The notes: generated by a model not told the origin, from the sequence alone. 64,000 bases of DNA from Chaetorhynchus papuensis (GCA_013396525.1 VWYX01000281.1:744001-808000), one strand, 5' to 3'; numbered from the stretch's first letter, positions 12,001 to 24,734 are shown. Translations and numbers: made by a program.

Positions 12001-13708
12001 GGAGAGGAGAGGAGAGGAGAGGAGAGGGAGAGGAGAGGAGAGGAGAGGAGAGGAGAGGAGAGGAGAGGAGAGGAGAGGAGAGGGAGAGGAGAGGAGAGGA
12101 GAGGAGAGGAGAGGAGAGGAGAGGAGAGGAGAGGAGAGGGAGAGGAGAGGAGAGGAGAGGAGAGGAGAGGAGAGGAGAGGAGAGGAGAGGAGAGGGAGAG
12201 GAGAGGAGAGGAGAGGAGAGGAGAGGAGAGGAGAGGAGAGGAGAGGAGAGGGAGAGGAGAGGAGAGGAGAGGAGAGGAGAGGAGAGGAGAGGAGAGGAGA
12301 GGAGAGGGAGAGGAGAGGAGAGGAGAGGAGAGGAGAGGAGAGGAGAGGAGAGGAGAGGAGAGGGAGAGGAGAGGAGAGGAGAGGAGAGGAGAGGAGAGGA
12401 GAGGAGAGGAGAGGAGAGGGAGAGGAGAGGAGAGGAGAGGAGAGGAGAGGAGAGGAGAGGAGAGGAGAGGAGAGGGAGAGGAGAGGAGAGGAGAGGAGAG
12501 GAGAGGAGAGGAGAGGAGAGGAGAGGAGAGGGAGAGGAGAGGAGAGGAGAGGAGAGGAGAGGAGAGGAGAGGAGAGGAGAGGAGAGGGAGAGGAGAGGAG
12601 AGGAGAGGAGAGGAGAGGAGAGGAGAGGAGAGGAGAGGAGAGGGAGAGGAGAGGAGAGGAGAGGAGAGGAGAGGAGAGGAGAGGAGAGGAGAGGAGAGGG
12701 AGAGGAGAGGAGAGGAGAGGAGAGGAGAGGAGAGGAGAGGAGAGGAGAGGAGAGGGAGAGGAGAGGAGAGGAGAGGAGAGGAGAGGAGAGGAGAGGAGAG
12801 GAGAGGAGAGGGAGAGGAGAGGAGAGGAGAGGAGAGGAGAGGAGAGGAGAGGAGAGGAGAGGAGAGGGAGAGGAGAGGAGAGGAGAGGAGAGGAGAGGAG
12901 AGGAGAGGAGAGGAGAGGAGAGGGAGAGGAGAGGAGAGGAGAGGAGAGGAGAGGAGAGGAGAGGAGAGGAGAGGAGAGGGAGAGGAGAGGAGAGGAGAGG
13001 AGAGGAGAGGAGAGGAGAGGAGAGGAGAGGAGAGGGAGAGGAGAGGAGAGGAGAGGAGAGGAGAGGAGAGGAGAGGAGAGGAGAGGAGAGGGAGAGGAGA
13101 GGAGAGGAGAGGAGAGGAGAGGAGAGGAGAGGAGAGGAGAGGAGAGGGAGAGGAGAGGAGAGGAGAGGAGAGGAGAGGAGAGGAGAGGAGAGGAGAGGAG
13201 AGGGAGAGGAGAGGAGAGGAGAGGAGAGGAGAGGAGAGGAGAGGAGAGGAGAGGAGAGGGAGAGGAGAGGAGAGGAGAGGAGAGGAGAGGAGAGGAGAGG
13301 AGAGGAGAGGAGAGGGAGAGGAGAGGAGAGGAGAGGAGAGGAGAGGAGAGGAGAGGAGAGGAGAGGAGAGGGAGAGGAGAGGAGAGGAGAGGAGAGGAGA
13401 GGAGAGGAGAGGAGAGGAGAGGAGAGGGAGAGGAGAGGAGAGGAGAGGAGAGGAGAGGAGAGGAGAGGAGAGGAGAGGAGAGGGAGAGGAGAGGAGAGGA
13501 GAGGAGAGGAGAGGAGAGGAGAGGAGAGGAGAGGAGAGGGAGAGGAGAGGAGAGGAGAGGAGAGGAGAGGAGAGGAGAGGAGAGGAGAGGAGAGGGAGAG
13601 GAGAGGAGAGGAGAGGAGAGGAGAGGAGAGGAGAGGAGAGGAGAGGAGAGGGAGAGGAGAGGAGAGGAGAGGAGAGGAGAGGAGAGGAGAGGAGAGGAGA
13701 GGAGAGGA
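1..13708. repeat. Homopurine AGGAG satellite with a 56-bp higher-order unit
   Basis: The plus strand contains only A and G throughout. The basic unit is the pentamer AGGAG. Every 56 bases one pentamer carries an extra G, giving a GGG run at 42, 98, 154, 210, 266 and onward; the same phase holds where I spot-checked near 601, 1441, 13201 and 13650. A unit is therefore ten 5-mers plus one 6-mer, and about 244 units fit. I saw no substitution or phase slip until the last unit, where the expected third G at 13708 is an A, directly before the gap. The array is cut by the left window edge, so its true length is unknown. There is no T on the plus strand and no C or T-free stretch on the minus, so no stop codon exists in any frame and long open frames here mean nothing. 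It is not telomeric repeat, and I know no named satellite that it matches. Confidence 0.97.
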
Positions 13709-13868
13709 NNNNNNNNNNNNNNNNNNNNNNNNNNNNNNNNNNNNNNNNNNNNNNNNNNNNNNNNNNNNNNNNNNNNNNNNNNNNNNNNNNNNNNNNNNNN
13801 NNNNNNNNNNNNNNNNNNNNNNNNNNNNNNNNNNNNNNNNNNNNNNNNNNNNNNNNNNNNNNNNNNNN
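13709..13868. other. Assembly gap of 160 N
   Basis: This is a run of N flanked on both sides by the same AGGAG satellite, so it is an unresolved part of the array. The length of 160 is not a round placeholder, so it may be an estimated size. The true size could differ greatly. Confidence 0.99.
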
Positions 13869-13958
13869 AGGAGAGGACAGGAGAGGACAGGAGAGGACAG
13901 GAGAGGAGAGGAGAGGAGAGGAGAGGAGAGGAGAGGAGAGGAGAGGAGAGGAGAGGAG
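13869..13958. repeat. Right edge of the AGGAG satellite, variant units
   Basis: Three copies of the decamer AGGAGAGGAC (13869-13898) are followed by twelve plain AGGAG pentamers (13899-13958). The array then stops sharply at unique sequence. The GGG-bearing 6-mer that defines the 56-bp unit on the left of the gap does not occur here, although the plain pentamer tract alone is 60 bases long. This fits the usual picture of satellite edges keeping older or divergent units. Confidence 0.95.
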
Positions 13959-16900
13959 AACTGTGCAAGTTCAGCATAAAAAAAAAAAGAGGTAGACTTA
14001 AATCTTCTTTTTTTGGATGCTAAATTTACTGGAGCAAATGGAATGGTTTTTATTGCCACTGACATATGCAAAAGCAAGTTTTCCTTCAATTTTTTTTTTC
14101 TTTTTTGTCTTATAGCAAGCTGTTATGATTAAAAAACCCCACCTGTTTCCAACCACACAGCAGTAAGACAAAAGATTCTCTGCATGAATTCTGGTTTGAA
14201 GGAGTAGCTTTGACTCAAACTGAATCTCTTTTGAGACATTCCTAGAGCTTGTGCTTTGTAGAACTTCAGACTCACTAATTACAGAATTTTTCCTCAACTG
14301 ATAATCGAAGAACCTCCATTGGTTTGCTCTTCCACCCTAAAGTGTTATTGGCAAGCAAAGTGAGGTGTCACGATTTGATGTGATTTGCAGTGAGGATAGA
14401 AATGAAGCTGCCATTTGATTTTAATAGTGACTCTCTGGACCCTGGTTTGCCCACAGATGACCTTTTTCAAGAAAGAGGAGAGAGAACTTCAGGTTCTGCA
14501 GATGAGAAAACTTCCTTCTGAGAATAGAAACAACACTGCCTGTTGTGTGACCCTTGAATGTCTTTTCACTGTGACATTAAATTAAGCTAACAGATACTTA
14601 TTAAAATTTCTGCCATATTCTAAGTGCTGGTTGGATGTAATCTGTACAATAACAACTTCCAAAATGTCTCTGCTCTAAACAGGAGAGGATTTAACATGCA
14701 TTTTTGTCTCATGCTAAGAAAAGATTTCTGAGCAGGATTAGTCAAGGAGACAGCGTTTGCATTTGAATTACTTTTCTGCCTTAAGTTTAAATTCTGCTAT
14801 AATAACACCTTCTTTCTAAAAGCCTTTTTGGTGTAATTCCCCCGGACAATGCTGGCAATCCCATGAAATCACCAGCGATCATATTTCATAGGTCTGTGGG
14901 TGAAATTTTGAAGGAGTTACTGAGATATGCACAGTCAGAAATCAGACAAACGTCCCTTCTTTCTTTGGTTTTGATGCAGAACCACTCCTACCTTAGTGAT
15001 AGAGTTTTTGCTCCTGTCCATGGTGCTCTGGCAGGAGCACCCGCACCAGCTGTTTCCTTCCCTTGCTGCTCTTCCCCCTCACTGCCACACTGCTCAGGTC
15101 CTCTTCCACCTGCACAGCTGGGCTTTCAGTACCCAACATGCTGTTCCCTTAAAAAGTTCTCACTTCAATCTGTCTTGGCAACTTTTGTCTGTGGCCAGGA
15201 GGGAAATATTTTAAAACCCAACAAAGAACAGATTTCAGCTGTTGACCTCAGCAGTTCTCGCAGCTACATCATTTCCCCGATGCTTGTGATCTGGTAACCG
15301 GAGAGGACGCAAGTTGGCTGGCTTTTGGCCAGGGAGCTGGTTGCTCTACACATTTCTGCAATCACTCCAGTCCATTGCCACAAGCACCACAGGGAATTAA
15401 AAAAAAAAAACCCTAAAGATGTGTTACAGATGCTTCAGTCTTTGCAGTTGTATATGAAAGAGAAGCCAACAGCCTGTCACTGCTTTGGGGACTTACAGTA
15501 CTGGGATGTGAACGAGACCATCTTCTGGCATTCGTTTCTGCACAGGCACTGTTGAAAACAGTGGTAAAGTGGTGCTTTTTTCCTGAACTTCAGATCAAGC
15601 CCATATTCCTGGAAGGGCCCCATTCTTCCCCCATCAAGCACACTGGCACTTACTCAAACTGATGGTCACAGAGAATGAAAATTTAGGTAGAATGAAATAC
15701 CAGCTTACCCAGGCAGGAGACGTGTGCTCCCCTGGCCATGTGAATGATGGGTATTTCTGTGGATCTTGTTCTCTTCCTCCTGTGTGTTTACTCACATTAC
15801 AAACAATGTATTTACTCATATTTCAACCACATATATGCTGACAACTTTCTTTTACAATGCATCTCCCCAGTAGATTTTAGATAGACCTTTACATTGAATT
15901 CCAGCTATTGCAGCACAATTAGTACTAAATAGCTAAATAGTCTTGTTGCTTTTGATGTTTTGGGAGCTAGTTTGGGTGGGTTTTCTGTGTTCTGTTCTGT
16001 TTTGGCTTTGTGTTGGGACAAGCACTTCTGTCTCCTCACAAATAAATTCAGGCTCTTTCCCCACTGCAGTGGTAGGCACTGGAATCACTGTCACTGCTGT
16101 TTGGCAGGAGTATGTCAAGGGTATGTTATCTCTGCAAGGTGCTTGATTCTCTTGTAGCCATCACTCCCAAGGGTCACCAGTGGGACAGTCAGACCAGCTC
16201 CTGCTGCAGAGAAGGCAGAAACAGCTAAGGGAGCACAGCGGGGCAGTGCTGCACCTGAGGCTGACACTTCCTAAGGCCATAACTTAAAATTACCAAAGCA
16301 AATCGGACTTAGACCCTTTGAAAATTTCATCACCACTTCCTAGTCCAATATTTTGGATACTGGGCCAAAATCTGAGTTGCCTTGGATTTTTTTCTGGGCA
16401 TTGTTTGGCACTTTTTCAAATCAAAAGCCAGTAACCCAAGGCAAGGCTGGTGGAAAGGGTTCATTCTCAAATTCCTCCTGGGACTGAATGCATAGAAGAG
16501 AAAGGCTTCCTAGTCTCAGCTCCTCTGTCTAGCCCCGGAACAGCCAAGAGAGTAGAGGAACTGCATTTAAATAGAAGGGCATATACAACTCTAAACCTGA
16601 CCATGTTTTCAGGAAATGTAAAAGTTGTTTCCATGTCTCTTCTGAGCATATGCAACACATATTTTTTCAGACATTTGTAACCTGGAAATAGGAAAAAAGC
16701 ACATTTCATGCCAAACTGCAATTTTTTCCTCATGAGGATGGTGATATCACAACCTTTACATAATTTTCTATGTGAAAAACCCCACTTTGGTGTTATTCTG
16801 CAGTGCCTTATCTCCCACAGCTGACATGGAAAGAAACAATCTTCCCCCTGCCCAAAGCCCTTGATTAAATCAAACTGGAGTCAGAGAATGGAAAATTTCA

Positions 16901-19900
16901 GACCATATGTTCAAAGTTATAAACACTTGAAACCAAGGTATTTTTCTAGCCAGAACTATCTAACCATATCTACAATGATTAATTCTAGTTATGTTTCTTT
17001 AAACCATGTTCCTTTTTATCCCCATACAAATACATTTGTGATCTAGAGCTCCAAATACACTGGAAAAGGCAAAACAAACAAACACAAAAATCCTCTTCCT
17101 GGGAAGATGAACAGAAAGAAAATATAATTCAAGTTGGAAACAAGGGTACTGTTCACAGCAAAAAAAAAAAAAAAAAAAAAAAAAGCCATAGCTGCATCTG
17201 CTTACAGAAATGGCTTACACTCAGATGGCATGTGGGTTTGTTGCCACCCTTGGCAGCAAATTACTTTCATCCCCCATCCATAGCTCTTTGACATGACCAT
17301 CCATGGCTTTATCACAGTTTCCAATGAGTTAACAGCACACAGTCTCCAAACTTCCCTAAGGGGGGAAAAAAAAGGTTGGATTTTTAATCTTCTTTGTTTT
17401 TTACATTTTTGACATATTTGTGGCTTTCGCTGCATAGCAGGTAACCTGCAGAGGAGTACGTACATTTAAATGCTTCTGTGGCTACCTACTCAGCAGCTTC
17501 ACCCTCAGCAGTCAACAAACCTCAAAACCCATTTCTATTTGAGAAAATCTGCCAGGGTGAGGATGATTCCCTAATTAGCCACATCCTCTGTGTTTCACCA
17601 TTAGATAACACAAGGAAATGTGTTCACGGCTTGCTGCTTCATCAGGCTGCTGTAGTGATTCATTCCACATCGACTGGCACTGGGAGAGCAGAAAAGCCCA
17701 GGCTGACAGTAGGGATGTGAAGGAGAGCACTGTTCCTGTATGTCTTCAGACAGAGTCTTTCCCACTGTTTTTCCACAGATGAAGGTTTTCCCTGTGCTGC
17801 CCCAAGGACCTTGCCCTCCATTTACCTCCCAGAGCAGGAGATGTTTTTGTTTGGGTCAGTTGTTCAAACCATGTGGGTCAGAATGTGTGTTTTTGAATGT
17901 GTGTTTGTTCTCACAGAGGTATTAGCTGGACACCAGCGTCACTCTGGAGCAATAAAATATTCAGTTCCCATGAAATCATGCTCCTGGAGACGGGACATCT
18001 CTTGATGATATTCTTGTAGTCACAGGACTATTTGCCTACAAGAAGAAATGGGGCATGATGCCCTGCCCTGAGCACTGCACACACAGCACAATTAATCATT
18101 CTGTGTGGGAGCCCCCATTCAGCTGTGGCTGTCTGAGCACGGGTGCATCCTCCCAGCACAGGGCCTGGACTCCTTCTGTGGCCAGGGAAGAGCAGCCACA
18201 CGTGTGCATCTCCAGCAGGTATTTCATGTCTTCTTTCAGACACTCACAACTGTACAGGAAACCTAAGCATCCATTTTTGGATCATGCTCTTAGAATGCTG
18301 TACTTCAGAAAGATGCTCGCAGCCCTCTATATGCAGTAATAGGCATCCCTGCATTTTCACTTGATTCCATCTGTCCCAGCATCATTCCTTGTCACCCACA
18401 TGTAACCTGCCTATGTTTCTGATTGGATACTCTGTGTGCATGTAGTCTCAGGGTCTGTCACCAGCCTGTTAAGAAATGGGATGGGTGCAGGAATTACTGA
18501 CTGTACAGCCTGGTGCTCTCAGTTATTTCAGGGCCTCAGAGTTATTTTTGAAAGGTGCACTGTATTTTATATTACATGTCTGCATCACTGTTTCTAACAA
18601 CTGCAGAAAGTCACTAGCTTTTATTTCAAAGAACAGCCTCTTCCAGGTGTCTTCACTGGGCCTGTCATGTCTGCATGCACATTCTCTAAAGAGGTGAAGC
18701 AACACTCAAATGTATCATGGACTCAATGACTACTCTCCCAGGAGTTATGCCAGCCTTCAGGATTAGACTCAGTTCATGGAAAAGTGCTGGGAGTTTCCCT
18801 CAGGAAGAAAACAGTCTGTTTTGTTCCGTGAGGGTTAGCATTCATCCCAGCAAGAAATAACAATTTTATGGTTTAGCCCTGGCAGCAGCACACCAGTTAA
18901 GTCCATATTAAAACATGGCTCCAATGTGCTTTGTCAGCAGTTTGGGGCCAGATGGCAAGGCCTTATGCTGACCTGCATCGAGGGAAATATTGTGATTTAA
19001 ACTCCAGTACTGCCTAGCCCAGGCTGCTGCCAAGCTCCTCACCCCCTGCCTCTTTACCTACCACTGAGCAGGCGGATCAGCTGGGCATTTGAATTCTCAG
19101 TCCTGCTTTGTCTGTCCCCATTCACTTTCCTTCCAAAGGCTCCCTTTCCCTCCTAAAGGTGTCTCCTCTCATGCATTGGCATTGCCGCCCAATCTGCTCC
19201 AGAAACACGCCTGAAGATGACAGATATCTGTCAAGCAAACAAAATGTTTAACATTATCCTAAGTGCTTTGATATTAACCATGTGTACAATGTAGGGAAAG
19301 TGGGTTTTGGTTGTAATTCTTGTCCCACCAAAAAAAAATCCCAAGTGCTTGTTCTACCATTAATGACCTGCTACCCACCCTATTTTCCTGCAGCATTTAA
19401 TGAATTCATTTAGACTCTGCTAAGGACACAGACGAGGATAAGGAACTAAGATGTGGCTAAAAGGAAAACATATCCTTGGGAAGACACCATCAACTGTTCT
19501 CTCCATCAAGTGGGAAATGATCTATTTCTTCTCATCAAAGGTGTTCACCTTCACTGAAAGTGGGGTTTTGCCTTTGTCAGTGTTGTAATCTCTAAAACGT
19601 ACATACATCTTAAAAAGAGGGACAAGTATTTTCTCATTGTGTCTGGTCAGTAATACTAATATATGATTACTTTTGTAGCTTTGAAATGTTGTGGAAGTTC
19701 CTTACCTTACCTCAGCTTCTCAAGCAGGGCATTTGTCTAAGTGCCAAAGTAGTCTGGCATGCCAGCCTGACTTTTAAGAAGACAATGTCCTTAGTATTAG
19801 TTGTATCTCTCTTGGGATGTCCTTTTTTTCCTTTACTTATGAATAAGATAAGTTTGTTAAATAATGTTCGTTATCAAACTTTCCATTCTTAGGAAAGGAG

Positions 19901-22900
19901 GGGCCTTTTTCCTCTTTAAGGGTGTTTCTTCAGTTCTGCTTCTGGGGATTACTCATTTCCAGTACACTGGCAGGTAGCATAGACAGCAGGGTTTAGCAAG
20001 ATTTTCTATACCTGAGTCACAGGATGCACTATGGAAAGAATATAATATTATTTAGAAGGAGTCACTGTCGCCAATGTAGGGCATACACAATTCAAAAAAT
20101 AGCATAATAAAAAAGTGGTGATGTCTCACCATTTTCTTCCCAAAGAAAATGTGGCCAAACCCACATCAATCTTCTAAGAAAACATATGAAGCCACTAACA
20201 TATTTCATAACATCTCCTTTTTGCACTGATAGGGATCTGTTTTGAAACAGTAGCTCCTGATTTCCGTAACCTTAATCCTATTCTTTTTAATGCAAAGCAG
20301 TAAATAACCTGAGATGTAGTTCCCTGCTGCACAATTAATTGGAACAGCAAAATACCGTGAGTGGCGATCGGTTTGACCATCACTGCCTAAATACCTTTCT
20401 GTGTAAAAAGCCAGTCTCTTCTGCAAAGACTTCTCTCTTGGCCTGTTGCTATGCCACTTGCTGGTGGAGGTGCCCACTCCCAGGCTGCTGTTGGATCAAG
20501 CAGAACTCCTCAGAACACATCACCTTCCTGCTCTTCACCATTTCCGTGCTCTGTCCCTGTTGGCAGCAACCCAGGCTAGCTGCCAGCTGCTCAGGCTCAT
20601 ACCTGGGTAACAGTTCAACAACTGTTTGAAGTACAGTTGATTTGAAGTACAGCTGGCCACACTTTCAGCCACAAAGATAGGTAAAATCAGCGTTCTGCAG
20701 TCTGTGATTGCCCCATGAAACATAAGAATGTGATCCAGGAAAAGGCTGCAGAACGGTATTTGTAAACAATTGCTCACACAGACAGTCACCTATATGAGTG
20801 AAGAACAACAAAAAGAAGTACTAGTGAGGGACAAACCTCTAGACTTTGGCCCTTTTTTGTGGCTGGAAGTGCAAATCTCTGTGACACTACTGTACAAATG
20901 ATCTCATGCCCTTCTTAGACAAAAAAATGTTGAGGAACACTAGAATCGACATCTCTCAATTTCTATGATTTTCTCCTATGCAAAGGGTAACTTAAAGAGC
21001 ATTTCACAAAGGCAGTTGTGTCTCTTCAGCAAATGTCACCCCCTTTAGCAGCAAAAAATGTAACAAGCCAGGGTGGCTGAAACCCCTGCCTGAGTAGCTC
21101 CACCATGAAACACCTTGAAGAGGAGCACTGAGACTTTTTCCATTTCACTGAAATACCATTCCCCACAGGCACTGGTGAAGTGATCCCCTGATCCTCCTTA
21201 CAACCCCACCTTAAAATCCTTCTCGGACATTTCACCAAACCTCACAGATACCCACCAGCAAGCAGTGGGCCAACTATTACAAATTGCACGGCCTTGCTTT
21301 GCCTCAGCACTTGATCACTATCTTGTCTTGTACTGCAATCAAACTGTAAAAGTCTGGGGTGATGGCTATCTCCTCCTTTTCTCTGGACCTCTTAGCCCAA
21401 CAGGATCAGGCTCATGATAAGGATATTGAGGAGCTAAAGCAAAAGAAGTAAAAAAAAAAATCCAAATAGTTAAAATAATAAAGAGTTAAAAAAAGGAAGT
21501 AATAAGCACCCATATTTAGCATATTATACATATTTTTAAACAGTTAGTAATGGAAAAGATCACCATAGGAATAATAATTGTTACTATTTTTGTCTTGTGT
21601 AGATCTTTTAATCTATGACTCTCTGAGTATGCTAATTAAAGACTTTGCACATAACCAAGTACAAATAATTCCTGTCTGGAAGGGATGGGATGTGAGAGTG
21701 AAGCAATTTAATGCCAAGAATATCCTCATCTGACATTATCACTGCAGACCTGGGGCTGACTTTCCATTTTTAATTAGCTAGCAATCTTAGTGTGACATGG
21801 GTGGATTAAGTACATCCTCAGGTACTGTTTGATACATGGGCCAGGAGTCACCATCAGATTATGGATGTTTGCAATGGGCAGGTACCCGCAAATCTGTGAC
21901 CTCTGAAGTGACTTGGTGATTGGCCAGAAACATTTGTGTGCCAGTCCGCAGCTGTAAAACTGGGACTCAGCTTCAGACCTGAAGGTGGCAACTTCCTTCA
22001 CATTTTACTCATTATGTGTGGTAATATAATTTCTTCCTCCCATTTCTTACTGATGGCATTAAGATTTCAGCTTTTCCTTTGTGGGATGGCAACCACCTCT
22101 TTTCTGCAGTAAACAGCAGAGGTGTCAGTATCAACCACAGACTTTTTCCTTGGAGCCAGGCAGCCACAGCCCCAGAAGACAGTCTGCTCAGTAGAAAGCA
22201 GCAAGCTTTTAAACTTTCACCATACACTGATTTATTAAAACTTCTGCAGGTGGTTAGATGACTTTTCACTTTGCTCTGTGTTCATGGGGGGGGATAAAGG
22301 CAACCACTTTCTCCCCTAGCTGCCCTGTTTGACACCAAGGTGAGTGATTCCCACCTCTGTTTCAGAGGTCAGCTACCCCAAAACTTGCAGGGTCCTACTC
22401 TCTTCCCTTTTCACAAACTAACAAATCCCCAGCATTTCTTGGAGCGGCTCTGAGTCGGGTTTGGGTATGTGCCACAAACCCGTCACAAGGGGCCAGGCAG
22501 CCAAGTAGGCAAAAGGCACCGCAGTTCCATTTAGCTGTATCTTTCAGGAGTTGTATCTTTCAGTAGTTGTAATTCCTCTTTTGTTCAGCCTGGAGCAGAT
22601 GGTGAATCAGAGCACATTTGGGCAGGTGGAAAATCTTCCAGCAGCAATGTCTGGAGCTCTGAACTCGGCTCCTTGCATGTCATCCTCCCTGCCTGGCTGT
22701 GCTGGCCCAGGGTGCTGTGTCTGCTCAGATGGCTCCAGACAGAAATGAGGGCTGGGGAGGAAAAGTGGCAGATGGCAGCTGAAGCTGGGTCAAAGCAGGA
22801 GGCCTCACCTCCATAGAACAAGCACTGATAGGAGCTGGATTTTTTCCCAGCTGTGTTTTGGGTGGCTATGTTTAAAAGGGGCCCCTTTACAGAGAACTTT

Positions 22901-23884
22901 GAGGTTTTTGATTTTAAAAGTCCGCAACTTTTTGCTGTTTCCCCCATCTCACCCTGCCCATGGGCGTGAAGGGACAGATCCAGACCTAAATTAAAGTATC
23001 TGTAAGTGTGAAGCTCAGGTGGCAGGTCCCCATGGCCCTGTGTTTACCAGATGTAATGCTTCAGCTGTGGGGAAATTTTTCAAGGGGTGATCCATCTTTA
23101 TTGCCATGTTTGCTGTGTGAACTTGTCTCTGCAAGTTGTGTAATAAAAGCAAGGCAGCTTTTTCTCTGGCCTTCCTGAGTTAACAGAAAGCTGGCAAAGC
23201 CTTCACAGCCCTTCCCAGGTGCCCTTCTTGTGACCATGCCAACATGTTTTGCAAACACCGAATTGGCCAAAATAGCTTTCACATAACCTAAAATTTGTCC
23301 ACATAAAGGGATGAGTCAGAGTGCTGAGCAGGCCTGTAGGAACTGGTATATGCCCCTGCAGTGCTGTTCTCTGTGCAGCTCAGGATACAATAATGCTCTT
23401 GTGCAGGTCTGGGGGTATTTAGCAGAGGTGCTTGGTACCTGCTGCTGCCAGCTGTCACTCTTTTTTTCACTTCTGCTTTGACCAAAAAAAAAAAAAAGGG
23501 ATGGATTCTGCCACCAGGATGATGCCAACTCCTTGAACAAAACAAGTATCAGACATCTATAATTTAATTTTGCAACCACACGATATGGAAAAATTAAAGA
23601 GAGACCAATACATGATAGGAAAACTTGCTAGCAGGACAAGAAAATGTGCCAAATGTATCAGGACAGCTCTAAGACTTAGGTCTTCACCACTCACACTGAT
23701 TAGGCAGCACTGCTGAGATCCATAAGCCTGTGTTTGCTGCTCCACCAGAAGTGCTGGTGCCAGTAACTGTAGTCTTGCCATAGGACTGAAGTGTCCCAGC
23801 CACTCTGCCATGAGATCCCTGAAGCAAAGGAGATCTAGCTATGAAGGTTGCCAGGCTGGGGAAATTGAAACCCAAGCTAATCTG
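13959..23884. other. Intergenic sequence, no gene recognised
   Basis: About 10 kb of AT-leaning unique sequence lies between the satellite and the first CR1 fragment. Open frames are short (the longest is 144 codons, 14863-15297 on plus). They overlap on both strands, lack recognisable domains and look like chance. A 25-base A run lies at 17160-17184 and a 14-base A run at 23484-23497. I see no RNA gene. Distant regulatory elements of the SOWAHC/SEPTIN10 pair cannot be excluded. Confidence 0.6.
17160..17184. repeat. Poly(A) tract
   Basis: An uninterrupted run of 25 A. I see no SINE- or processed-gene-like body directly upstream and no obvious target duplication, so it is listed only as a homopolymer. 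Confidence 0.9.
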
Positions 23885-24140
23885 AATCACAGAATCACAG
23901 ATCAAGTTAGATTGGAAAAGACCCTTGAGGTCATCGAGTCCAACCGTGAGTCCAGCTCTGCCAAGTCCACCACTAAACCACGTCCCCAAGTGCCACATCC
24001 ACGCGTCTTTTAAATACCTCCAGGGATGGTGACTCACCACTTCCCTGGGTACCCTGATCCATTGCTTTACAACCCTTCAGTGAAGAAATGTTTCCTAGAA
24101 TCCAATCTAAACCTCCCCTGGCATAACTTGAGGCCATTAA
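23885..24140 (-). mobile_element. CR1 LINE 3' fragment (antisense copy)
   Basis: The left end has two copies of AATCACAG, the complement of the ATTCTRTG-type octamer tail that ends bird CR1 elements. The element's 3' end is therefore at about 23885 and it reads on the minus strand. The following text (GGAAAAGACC, GTCATCGAGTCCAACC, CCAAGTCCACCACTAAACC, CTCCAGGGATGGTGACTC, CCAATCTAAACCTCCCC) follows the order of the CR1 3' UTR as remembered from bird genomes. The copy is diverged and 5'-truncated, as is normal for CR1. The right boundary is approximate because similarity fades after 24140. Confidence 0.85.
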
Positions 24141-24699
24141 TTATGTTAATAGTAGACAGGGGACAATCTGTTTCTCCTGGCTTTCATCCTGATGATTAGG
24201 ACCACTTCAAGCATTTCCTATCTTCTCAATCTATTTTTATCTGGAGGAGGTTTCACAGAACATGCAGTATCTCAAGAAGAGCAATACTCAAGTAAATTGA
24301 ACTGTGTGACATATTCCAAGCAGGAAGTGGTCTTGATAAACATTCCTGATTCTCTGCTTACAGCTTCAAAAGCAATTTGCCAACCTAGCAGCCACCTTGT
24401 TACATGACCGAGGAGAAGCTGTGCTGGCAAATCAGCAGGAGGCCGGGCCAGAGCAACGGGACTCTGCTTGCAGGTTGTGTCCTGCAGCACTACCTGGCTG
24501 GTAAATGGCTATCCTCTGTGTCTTTCTTTTGAGCTGGGCTCCATCCCATCATCCCCTGAAGATGGAAGGAATTACAGGGAATTCCCTGTCTGATTGCATG
24601 GGGTGTGACCTGCTTCCATGGAGGTAACTTTGCACTGCACCTCTAAAAAAAGCCCAAGGAAGAGCGCTTTGGTTTATTTTAATGTCTGCACTAATTGGT

Positions 24700-24734
24700 T
24701 TTGTCATGTCACAGACATGAGGTGACATGACAAA
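24700..24734. repeat. Perfect inverted repeat, 13-bp arms, 9-base loop
   Basis: The left arm TTTGTCATGTCAC (24700-24712) is exactly complementary to the right arm (24722-24734), with nine loop bases between. Neither arm continues beyond these limits. It is not followed by a T run and no gene is near, so its role is unknown. Confidence 0.9.

Noticed and set aside
1..13958. Telomeric repeat or CRISPR-like array
   Set aside because: There is no TTAGGG/CCCTAA unit and there are no unique spacers between repeats. It is a simple satellite in a eukaryotic genome.
14863..15297. 144-codon plus-strand open frame beside the satellite
   Set aside because: No domain or familiar motif, overlapped by other short frames, and its composition looks like translated non-coding DNA.
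17160..17184. Processed pseudogene or SINE tail marked by the 25-base A run
   Set aside because: No gene-like or SINE-like body is recognisable upstream, and I could not find flanking target duplications.
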